From NCBI RefSeq assembly GCF_052857255.1, contig NC_135498.1:164792124-164856123 (forward strand): DNA of 64,000 nt. Reading direction: 5' to 3'. The DNA is from Amblyomma americanum (taxonomy: Eukaryota > Arthropoda > Arachnida > Ixodida > Ixodidae). Within the stretch, counting starts at the first letter, position 1. Every line of letters starts with the position of its first letter. Below the pieces are notes generated by a model. It had not been told where the DNA came from and did no database searches. It saw only the letters and a list, made by a program, of their open reading frames with translations. Of the stretch, positions 11,016 to 19,602 are shown piece by piece. The translations under genes were made by a program, and so were the position numbers.

Positions 11016-13472
11016 CCAGAAAAGCAATTGGAAGTAGCAGCCAAACAAATCGAGAAAGTAATTTTTGAGGATAGTGAAACAGAATGGACTTATACCAAAT
11101 TAACTCGATTACTGGAGCTAGAGCTAGCTAAGGTGGGAGTAAAGCTAAAAGGGAAAAGATGCAAACCCAAGAGTTGGTGGGATGAGGAGGTCAAGAGGGC
11201 AATAGAAAAGCGCAAGGAAGCATCCAGGGAACACAGATATTCCAAGAAGAGGGGGGAACCAAAACCCGAAGTAGACAGAAAATGGGATACCTTCATAAAG
11301 TGTAGAAGGGACGCATCCTATTTGATTAATGAGAAAATTAGAAGAAAGGGTGCCCAATGGATGTCAAAAGTAAATAAAAAGGATAGAAAAGCAGCCCAAA
11401 AATTCTGGAAACATCTAAATGCAATGAGTAATAAAACTAGGCTAGAACAAAGGTTTATTGTTACAGATGAGGGTATTCGACTAGAAGGGGATGAAGCAAT
11501 AAAACACATAGGAACAAGGATGACGGAAAAATTTTCAACAAAGCACGTGGTACATAATTTATCGAAGGAGGATAGACCGGTTACAGCAATAGCTTCACTT
11601 GAGCAAGGAGAGTGGGAAAGGGCAGAGAAGAAGGTTCCTAGTGGCACATCAACAGGACCAGATGGTATCCCGATTATGTTGATAAAGAAGTTAGGACCAA
11701 AATCCAAGCAAACATTAATACAGGTAGTGAACAAAATGATAGTGGATGAGAAAGTCCCCGATGAATGGCGATTAAGTAGAATGAACATGATATATAAGGG
11801 AAAGGGGGACAAAGCAGACGTAAGTAACTATCGCCCCATAACAGTGACGTCTGTGGTTTACAGGGTGGTGATGCAAATTATAAAGGATAGACTGCAGGCT
11901 TGGGTGGAGAACGAGGGGGTGCTAGGGGAACTACAGAATGGGTTCCGGAAACAAAGGAGGTTGGAGGACAATCTATTTTCATTGACACAGTGTATAGAAA
12001 TTGCGGAAAAGGAACATAGGCCCTTATTGCTAGCATTTCTGGATATTAGGGGAGCCTATGACAACGTTACTCAGGAGCATTTGTGGGACATATTGGGCAC
12101 ATTGGATGTGGAAAATGGAGTAATTAATCTTTTAAAAGATATATATAGAGGTAACAGAGTGCTCATAAAATGGGAAAAAAATGTATCAGGGCCTGTAGAG
12201 ATACAGCGGGGGCTTAGACAAGGATGTCCTCTGTCCCCTTTGTTCATGTTGTACCTGCAAGGTTTGGAGGCCAAGCTAGAGGGGAGCGGACTAAGTTTCA
12301 ACCTATCTTTTTTCAAGCAAGGGGAATTGATTAAACAGACATTACCGGGACTAATATATGCGGACGATATAGTGATAATGGCTGACAACAAGGAAGACCT
12401 GCAGAAGTTGTTAGACATATGCAGTACAGAGGGAGATAGATTAGGCTTCAAGTATAGTAAGGAAAAATCTGCAGTCATGACATTTAATGAAGAGGGCGGC
12501 GAGCATAGAATACAGGAGTTCGTGCTAAAGGTAGTGAATGAGTACAAGTATCTTGGGGTGTGGATAAATAACAGTGTTGAGTATCTGACAGAGCATGAAA
12601 AATATGTAATGAATAAAGCTAGTAGGAATGCAGCTGTCATGAAAAATAGGGCACTGTGGAATTACAATAGGTATGAGGTGGTAAGAGGGATCTGGAAAGG
12701 GGTGATGGTCCCTAGCCTGACCTTCGGGAATGCGGTCCTGTGTATGAGGCCAGATGTTCAAGCAAGGCTGGAAATTAGGCAACGGGGAGTAGGGAGGTTA
12801 GCTTTGGGAGCACATGGCAATACACCAAATCAGGGGGTACAGGGTGATATGGGATGGGCGTCTTTCGAGAGCAGAGAGGCTAGCAGTAAGATAGCATTTG
12901 AGGAACGATTGAGAAGGATGGAGGAAAAGCGGTGGGCTAGGAAAGTTTTCAGATACCTGTATATAAAGAATGTTGACACGAAATGGAGAAAGCGAACTAG
13001 AAAATTGACAAGCAAATATCTGGACAGCAGTAAGGGGGCAAATCAGCAATTATCGGTTAAGAAAAAGGTTAAAGGAACAGAGAGAGCTTTGTGGAAAACA
13101 GGGATGCTGACGAAATCGGCACTAGAAACATACCGGACCTTTAAACAGGAAATTGTCAAAGAAAATATCTATGATAATTGTAGGGGAAGTTCTTTGTTGT
13201 TTGAGGCCAGGACTGGAGTTTTGCGGACTAAGAAGTATAGAGTCAGGTACCAGGAGATAGACACTTTGTGCATTGCGTGCGGAGAGGAGGAGGAAATGGC
13301 TGAACACTTGATACTTTTCTGTAAAGGGCTTCACCCTACAGTGGAAGGCAGCGGGGCTGACTTACCCAAGGCATTGGGGTTTAGGGATAGTGAAGGGAAA
13401 GCGGATTTTAAGAGGTTAGAAGTAACCAAGCGAAGGTTATCTGATTGGTGGCTAAAAGCAAGACAGGAGTAA
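11016..13472 (+). CDS. LINE C reverse transcriptase (N-terminally truncated)
   Basis: About 819 codons without a stop. The N-terminal third is the basic linker before RT (KSWWDEEVKRAIEKRK, ending TSTGPDGIPIMLIKK). RT palm and fingers follow: VSNYRPITVTS, FLDIRGAYDNV, RGLRQGCPLSPLFMLYL and catalytic LIYADDIVIMA. The thumb includes YKYLGVWI. The C-terminus has a CCHC-like knuckle, CIACGEEEEMAEHLILFC. The key catalytic residues (palm Asp in FLDIRGAYD, YADD) are all present. No start codon belongs to it because the 5' end is missing, so the frame is a young truncated copy and not a host gene. The clade is not certain. Confidence 0.85.
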   Translation, partial: PEKQLEVAAKQIEKVIFEDSETEWTYTKLTRLLELELAKVGVKLKGKRCKPKSWWDEEVKRAIEKRKEASREHRYSKKRGEPKPEVDRKWDTFIKCRRDASYLINEKIRRKGAQWMSKVNKKDRKAAQKFWKHLNAMSNKTRLEQRFIVTDEGIRLEGDEAIKHIGTRMTEKFSTKHVVHNLSKEDRPVTAIASLEQGEWERAEKKVPSGTSTGPDGIPIMLIKKLGPKSKQTLIQVVNKMIVDEKVPDEWRLSRMNMIYKGKGDKADVSNYRPITVTSVVYRVVMQIIKDRLQAWVENEGVLGELQNGFRKQRRLEDNLFSLTQCIEIAEKEHRPLLLAFLDIRGAYDNVTQEHLWDILGTLDVENGVINLLKDIYRGNRVLIKWEKNVSGPVEIQRGLRQGCPLSPLFMLYLQGLEAKLEGSGLSFNLSFFKQGELIKQTLPGLIYADDIVIMADNKEDLQKLLDICSTEGDRLGFKYSKEKSAVMTFNEEGGEHRIQEFVLKVVNEYKYLGVWINNSVEYLTEHEKYVMNKASRNAAVMKNRALWNYNRYEVVRGIWKGVMVPSLTFGNAVLCMRPDVQARLEIRQRGVGRLALGAHGNTPNQGVQGDMGWASFESREASSKIAFEERLRRMEEKRWARKVFRYLYIKNVDTKWRKRTRKLTSKYLDSSKGANQQLSVKKKVKGTERALWKTGMLTKSALETYRTFKQEIVKENIYDNCRGSSLLFEARTGVLRTKKYRVRYQEIDTLCIACGEEEEMAEHLILFCKGLHPTVEGSGADLPKALGFRDSEGKADFKRLEVTKRRLSDWWLKARQE

Positions 13473-13556
13473 AATTTCACAAGACATGGCTAGGTGGCTT
13501 GAGCCACCGCCCGATGTAAAGGGTTCAGCCGTATCCATCCATCCATCCATCCATCC
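11018..13556 (+). mobile_element. LINE C, 5'-truncated with intact RT frame
   Basis: Non-LTR retrotransposon lacking its 5' half (no endonuclease). The body is one long RT reading frame, followed by a short 3' UTR and an (ATCC)n tail at about 13533-13556. The left junction lies just after two direct copies of a 19-bp GC-rich sequence (CGCGTGGTGGCGCTGCCAG, about 10980-11018). I could not resolve a target duplication. Confidence 0.85.
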
Positions 13557-13909
13557 GTGCCACCACGCCGCGTTCGCTGCCGAGGCTGCGTAGGTACGCT
13601 GCGCTTTTCACTAGGAAGCCTGTCTCCGAACACTTTGAGAGCACTTTTTGCATAAAAACACTACTCGCTGCAGGCAATCTTACCGGTCTGGCATTACCAG
13701 GAGAAAATCCTGGACTGAAACAGCGCTCGCCGAAGCGTTTGACACGTACCACCAGGTCCAGTTTGCTAAATTTTTTATTCGTTTGTGGTTGAACCGCGGA
13801 AGTCATATCGACTGCCTAATGTTCAGCGAGGTACCCAACTTGAAATAAGCAACGAAAGTTTATGCGTTGGCTGCATTACGTTGTTGTGATTGAACGATCG
13901 AGTATGGTC
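13557..13909. other. Intergenic, nothing recognised
   Basis: About 350 bp after the LINE C tail. No motif or credible coding frame. Confidence 0.5.
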
Positions 13910-13910
13910 T

Positions 13911-14350
13911 TTTTTTTTATTCGAGAAGTGTGCCATGAGGCATAAGTTGAAAAAGGAAAGGGGGGGAAGGAATGCACGGGATTGAAAGTTAAAAGGAGTG
14001 AAGAACCGTTGCGCTGAGGTAGTCGCAGAGGTTGTTAATGAAGCGGTTGTCCATTGTCCACTTCACGAAGTCACTTTCGCGGTTCCACCGCAGGCCCACC
14101 TCCCTGAGGAGCCGTTTTCTGATAGCAGCCGTCGCTGGGCACGTCCACAACAAGTGCCGCACATCGCATATGTCTGGTGCAGCGCTACAGTGAGGGCACC
14201 TGTCAGGTAGTGGCAGATCTTTGGCACGCCACCGACGTAGCAGTCGTCGACAACGCAGAATCCATGCAGACGCGTAGCGCAGCCTCGCTCGGCAGCGCCG
14301 AGCTAAGCCTAGCCTGCCCCTGAGGGTTCCGGTTGGGTTTTTTTACTTGA
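13911..14350 (-). pseudogene. LINE 3' fragment (C-terminal zinc knuckle)
   Basis: On the - strand an open stretch reads a LINE ORF2 C-terminus: LPLPDRCPHCSAAPDICDVR followed by HLLWTCPATAAIRKRL, a CCHC knuckle. It ends in a stop near 13997, then an AATAAA and an A-run at 13911-13921. The upstream RT is absent, as expected of a 5'-truncated copy. Confidence 0.75.
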
Positions 14351-16299
14351 GACTGCGTCCGCCGTGCCGGGAATTTCTCCGCAGGGGCGTCGTTAGCATT
14401 CGGTCTCACGGAGGGCACTGTCCGACCCACACCACACGCGAGAAGACAGCGAAAAGCGAAAACACAGACCTAGAATCAGACACGTAGCCACCCACTAGGT
14501 CTTCGTCTTCTTCCATCGAGTATGGTCCGGACTCATTGTTGCTACATGGAAACTTCCGATCGAGATTTTATTCGACTAGGGGCCAGTCGATTGCGATCCA
14601 CGCATCACGATCGTGGGTGAAGGACATCGTATACACCTTCATGCTGAGTGCGCGCTCGGCTATCTCTGTCCAGGTGAAAGACCGAGTCGTGGCCCCTATT
14701 AATTCTCAATGGCGAGCAGAACATCTAACCCGGAATGGCGTCGCATATAGGTAAAAGAAAAGCAGGCCACTCTCGCTCTTTCCCACCACGGGTTCCGTCT
14801 TCAAAGATCGCATGCTACTGTGATGACCCCCATAATGCGCAGGTCCACACGGGACGGAGAGGCAAAGAGACACCGTATGGCTCAGTTTAAACAAACAGGT
14901 ATATTCAATAATTACACATGATTAGGATTATACATCAGAGGCTGGGGCGTCCGAGCTTACGTGCCGACGACTTCATGGGGGCGATGGAGTGGCTCCGGAG
15001 TTGGGCTCGAGCGGTTGCTGGCAGAAGCTGCACGCCGTCGGGCTTCGGCGCTGAAGGCCCTCTTCGCGAACGATGTCGTCCTGAGCGTGTATGCAGTAGA
15101 ATTTCAATAGTCGTCCGTTTCTTCGAGGATGGTTCACAAACCCTTCCTCTAGTGTCGTTAGGCTTGGAAGATGAACAGGAGGCGAGCTTGTAGATGATGA
15201 GAGCAGAGCATCATTTTACAACATACATATACAGAGAGTTAAACTGGAAAAAGCAGAACTGAATTTACAAAAGAACAAACTTTGCACTACTTTACTCATC
15301 GACCGGGCAGGTTAGTGCCTAAGTAGCATCACATTACATGCTAAGCATGGAGCCCCAGCTCAGACTGGACTGCATCCGTTTACATGCGCTTTTAAGCACT
15401 TGATTAACAAAGGACTAAGGGCGGTCATTTCCAGTGGCCCGCCCAAAGCATCAATTCTCCAATCCAAAATAACATGCGAGATGGGGACCACCCCTTGGGT
15501 TGGGCTTAGCCTCGAACCCAGAGTCTGTTAACAATACAAACTAAATAAACAACAAAAACGCCACCACTCTCTCTCAAGTGAGAGTATACACAGGCTCTCT
15601 CTTCGGAGCTAATTCACTAGCGCCTGTCTTTCCACATTCTTGGCGAGTACTGCCTGTCCGCCATGACAGGTGTCCGTCACGGCCCTTCTGGGAATGCGCT
15701 TTTGTTCACGAGGCACGGCGGGAAGCTGTGGGTGCCTTCCCGGCGATAGCCCACGTCGAAAGGGGAAGGAGGGAAAGAATGTTGTCTTCGCGGTAGCGCA
15801 TAGCGTCGGCTGTGGTACGGCGCGCTCTGGCCCGCTGACAGCTCCCTTGTCCTGGAATGTGCCCGGAAATTGGGGAGGATAAAGCCTGTTTCCCCGCGGC
15901 GGCGGCGGCGGGTCCGGTTGTTCTGGTCGTCACTCAAAGAGCATGGCTGGGTAATTGATGATGCCGCTGTCACGGCGGCGGGTCCCTTCGTCTACGCCGC
16001 GCCGTCGAACGTGGATCCTCGTAGCACACACAAAGAAATACCTGGGTTTCCGTCTACGCCGCGCCGTCGAACAATGTACCTCGTAGCACACAAGGAATGT
16101 CACACTACGATAAACACAACCAGTTGGAATAGGTCTCACTACTGATGTGTTTTATTTGCAAATCACAGCTTGCTTGATCAACTTATGCGGGTGTGTATGA
16201 GCTTGCGCTTCCATTTGTAACAAAATAAAACGGTGATTGTACCATATTGATCCTTATTTACAAATCTGGAATACAGTAAAAACAGATAAAAAACAGAGC
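14351..16299. other. Unassigned repetitive-looking region
   Basis: No gene recognised. It includes a GC-rich block (15580-16100) with a CGG run near 15897-15912 and a two-copy tandem repeat of 62 bp (about 15989-16112, each copy starting CGTCTACGCCGCGCCGTCGA). It may contain remains of an LTR element, but I found no clean ends. Confidence 0.4.
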
Positions 16300-16324
16300 T
16301 TGTTGTAAGCTCGTGCTTGCTTTG

Positions 16325-17011
16325 TTATTTGCCGAGAAAATACACGACCACAAGGCTGCGTTCCGGCATCAAGCTTCCAAATGTTATACCATTCTTTCTG
16401 CATACAACGTGGCAAAGTTGTTTTTCTCCGCTCCATAACGTGCGTAGGCTACAGAGCCAGCGGGTACGAGCTTCAGATATTTTGGTCCAGGTTTCACGGA
16501 TACAAATTGAGTCCAACGGATGCTGATCTTCAACAGCAATACAACCCATCTGCTGCTGCGGGCATGAGTTCTCACTCGACTCCTCTGTTGCTGCCGGCTC
16601 GTCGGAAACATCGTCGAGCGTGCTTGACGGTCCATGGCTGACGCCTGCACCGGCAATGCGCGTTTGCCATTTAGCGGCAGGTTGGTCACACAGGTTCCTC
16701 ACTTTTCTTTTCGATGTCTTCTTAGGCAGAAGGTATTTCGGATAGTTGTCGAATACTGCTGGCATGACATCGGGCATGAGATGCATGTGGTCTATCTCTA
16801 GCGAGCTCGTTGACGACACCGTTCACCGTCTCTCGATGTGGCAGTCTTCAAAATGTTTCACGCAAACAACACACGCTGTAGTCAACTTGTGGTCCTGTCT
16901 TTTGATCAGCCGTTCCTACTCCGCAAGCCGTGTTGGGTCCGAGGACACACGGAACATGGAAGCCTTGCCCGGATTCGACCGGTAGCCGCTCCGACAGAGC
17001 GGCACGAAACA
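16325..17011 (-). pseudogene. THAP-domain protein pseudogene
   Basis: Read on the - strand, 17011 to about 16720 encodes a full THAP zinc-dependent DNA-binding domain: C-x4-C (CFVPLC), a segment ending FRVSSDPTRLAE, then ERLIKRQDHK, the C-x2-H pair in CVVCVKHFED, and the closing MPAVF box (equivalent to AVPTIF). Two nonsense codons interrupt it, each replacing an expected Trp: TAG at 16916-16918 and TGA at 16823-16825. Downstream, 16819-16325 stays open with a low-complexity acidic stretch. THAP proteins include transcription factors and P-element-type transposases; no catalytic domain is seen here. Confidence 0.75.
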
Positions 17012-17068
17012 TAGTTCTGTAAACCAGCGCAACGGCTCGAAGCCAAACAGAAAGGGACAAAGCACAGC
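17010..17068 (-). repeat. Left arm of 59-bp inverted repeat
   Basis: Reverse complement of 17316-17374 with about three mismatches. Read outward, each arm ends in the same TTACAGAACTATG. The 247-bp centre separates the arms. The THAP coding starts directly at this arm. Confidence 0.8.
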
Positions 17069-17315
17069 GCTGATTTTTTTATAGCCTCACCTGACGTTGC
17101 CATTCGGACCTCAAGAACTTGCATATCCTTATGCCGTGGCTAACTGAAGGCTGAAAGCCCACAAACAAGCCCAGCACCTCGGGGGGCAGAATGCGCTTTC
17201 GAATGCAGAAGCCAAGCATTCGCGATTTACACGAAGCATTTGCGATGACGGGTATGAAACGAGACGGTTCGGTGAGACAGGACAAATAAATAGAGCCCCT
17301 TGTACAAGAAATAAG

Positions 17316-17374
17316 GCTGTGTTTTGCCCCTTGCTGTTTGGCTTCGAGCCGTTGCGCTGGTTTACAGAACTATG
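17316..17374 (+). repeat. Right arm of 59-bp inverted repeat
   Basis: Mirror of 17010-17068. After the ATG at its outer end a short frame of about 48 codons (MSDQLAHQFMLYG...) follows to a TAG near 17518. The product is not recognised. Confidence 0.8.
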
Positions 17375-18499
17375 TCTGACCAACTCGCCCACCAGTTCAT
17401 GTTGTACGGCACGAAACATGTTTTTTCTCGGCCTCGATGCTTCGACTTTACCATCATTAGGCGCTGTGGTTTTCCCTCACATGGAACAGCACGGACAAAA
17501 CAACAGAAAAAAGCTTAGATGCGGCCAAAATGCTGTAATCCACAGCACGCACGACCAATGCAACTGCAGCGACTGCGGTATGTCCGGCAGCAACGGCACC
17601 TTTACGACGAGCAGCACCCCTTGCGGCCAAAGTTGGAAGGCATCGCGCGCGCTGCCACCCTCTCCCATTGGGAGAGCGCTCCACTCGACACACTAGTAGG
17701 ATATTCTAGGCACTATATCATGCCGCAGATATGGAGCCACCATACCGCAGACGCACTGCAGCCGTTTTCATGGCAGTGTGGCTCTCTGGGTGTTTGCACT
17801 GTATAAATTCGTCCGAAGCGCTTGACAATCGTTTTCATAACCAGAAAATGAAGCAAAACATATACTTCTACGAATTACACTCTTCCATTATTAAAAAGCT
17901 TATTTAATTTACTATCCTATTTCGATAGGTAGCCACACACAAAATTTAGTTGCGGTTGCATTTATCTGGGACCAAAATATGTGGTTCTAAAGTCGTTGAA
18001 ATGGTTCGCATAATGACGCTACTGGCCTCGGCTTTCAGTCCACTACAAACGTACAATCTTTTTGAGGGGCGGATTTATATAGGCTTGGTTTTTTGTGGCG
18101 GTGTGGTCTAAATTTCGTCATTTCGGCAAGGAGTGTCCACAAGCAAATGTGACGCCACGGGAACGTGTCACACTTTTCTTGCTTAGTGTGGCGGTCTAGA
18201 TTTTTTCCTAAATGTAGCCGGCAATTTATGAGAAAGCGGAAGTTCTCGCGATAATACCGCGGAGATCTCCAAGTTCGAGATAGAAAACCTCAAGCGTTCC
18301 TCTCAGAATTGTTCGCTATCTTCAGCCTGTCATTCTTTCACTGCCGTGGCATCACCAGCAAGACTACGTCGTAGTGTGAAGAGTGCAAAGTTTGCTCACA
18401 ATCCTGAATAGTGCTTCTAGGGATATGAGGAACCTGAGTGTGCTCATAAATCTTTCTGGCTCGAGCGAAAAAAAATTACTGTCCAAATTTCCAGGAAAG
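17375..18499. other. Intergenic, no gene recognised
   Basis: No credible coding. Near 17691-17725 there is a short motif (TATTCTAGGCACTATA with CACACTAG just before it) that also occurs inverted near 10872-10912. 17800-18360 is AT-rich and without features I can name. Confidence 0.5.
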
Positions 18500-18579
18500 T
18501 ACAGCCCTTGCCCCCCCCCCACCCCCCCCATCCGGACGCCGATGCAAAGGAACGGGCAGATGATCTTTGGGAGACTCTA

Positions 18580-19557
18580 ATGCCCAGCTCAGTGGTGGAG
18601 GACGAAGATGGCCTCTCTTGCAGTGAATGCAAAGCTGTGTACCATGTAGGCGAGTGCGCTGGCGTGTCAAAAACTACACTGAAAAAAAAGAACTACCGAC
18701 AAACATGGAGATGCCCCAAATGTAGGAAACCAGACAGTGAAAACCAACAGCTTGAAAAAGCAGACACGGAGCCAAGCATGCAGAACATGTGGCAAATGTT
18801 GCTAGCCATCAATCGCAAACTGGAAACACTGACTCCCTCCCTTATCCCTTCCCTTACGGCGCGGTTCAGGTGTCCAACGATATATGAGACAGATACAGCG
18901 CCATTTCCTTTCCCCAAAAAAAAAAAACCAAAACCAATGCCATTGAAACAGACAGTTGAAGGGTTAGAGCAGTCTGTTCAATTCATGTCCGATCAACTGA
19001 CTAACTTACTGGACCGTGTTGATAAAAACGAGCACGCGATAAAGGACATCAGGAGCCGAGCCAAAAAACTAGAAGAAAACGAACACACTGAACCGCTAAT
19101 AGCCCAGCTAGACGAATTAGAATGGCGAAATAGGCGAGCCAACTTACAGTTCCACGGCATACCTCAAACAGATAAAGAAGACCTCTTGGCAAAAATCAAC
19201 ATTATCGCTGCAAGGATTGAGCTTCCGCAACTTTCTGATGACGACCTGCATGCAATACACCGGCTGCCGTCAAGGCGGGGTAAGGTCCCTGCTATTATCT
19301 GCCGCTTCTCTAAACAAAAAACTCGTGACCTATGGTGGGAAAGCAGGAAAAAGATCGGGAATGGAAATGACAACGTGCATATTCTTGAGAACCTAACCAA
19401 ACGAAATCGGGAGCTGTTGCAAAAAACACAAGAATGGACAAAACAACACGACTACAAATACGCCTGGCACAGTAACGGCAAGATACTGGTCCGGAAATCT
19501 GACGGCACATCGGCGATAGTGGTGTCCAAAGCATGTTACCTCGATCGGCTTTCATAG
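18580..19557 (+). CDS. LINE E ORF1 (PHD finger, coiled coil, RNA-binding domain)
   Basis: Nucleic-acid-binding ORF1 protein of LINE E. From the first ATG (MPSSVVEDEDG) there is a zinc-finger motif, CSECKAVYHVGECAGVS...WRCPKCR (about residues 13-48), which is the PHD-like finger seen in ORF1 of this LINE group. A heptad-rich coiled coil follows (about residues 130-170), then an L1-ORF1-like domain starting RRANLQFHGIPQT and including AIHRLPSR and FSKQKTRD. The frame is intact. A stretch of about 35 residues in the middle is translated Ruka SINE. The open frame extends upstream of this ATG, so the true start could be earlier. Confidence 0.75.
   Translation: MPSSVVEDEDGLSCSECKAVYHVGECAGVSKTTLKKKNYRQTWRCPKCRKPDSENQQLEKADTEPSMQNMWQMLLAINRKLETLTPSLIPSLTARFRCPTIYETDTAPFPFPKKKKPKPMPLKQTVEGLEQSVQFMSDQLTNLLDRVDKNEHAIKDIRSRAKKLEENEHTEPLIAQLDELEWRNRRANLQFHGIPQTDKEDLLAKINIIAARIELPQLSDDDLHAIHRLPSRRGKVPAIICRFSKQKTRDLWWESRKKIGNGNDNVHILENLTKRNRELLQKTQEWTKQHDYKYAWHSNGKILVRKSDGTSAIVVSKACYLDRLS
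18831..18940 (+). mobile_element. Ruka SINE 3' fragment inside LINE E ORF1
   Basis: The Ruka tail segment (ACTCCCTCC...ACGGCGCGGTTCAGG...GCCATTTCC, A-rich end) lies inside ORF1 in + orientation. It keeps the ORF open and in frame, adding about 35 residues (SLIPSLTARFRCPTIYE...). A weak target duplication may be present (GAAACA before and after). Confidence 0.85.
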
Positions 19558-19602
19558 GGGTTTGGCTCCTACTCTTAGGCATACTGCTTTTCCGCACCCA
19601 CA

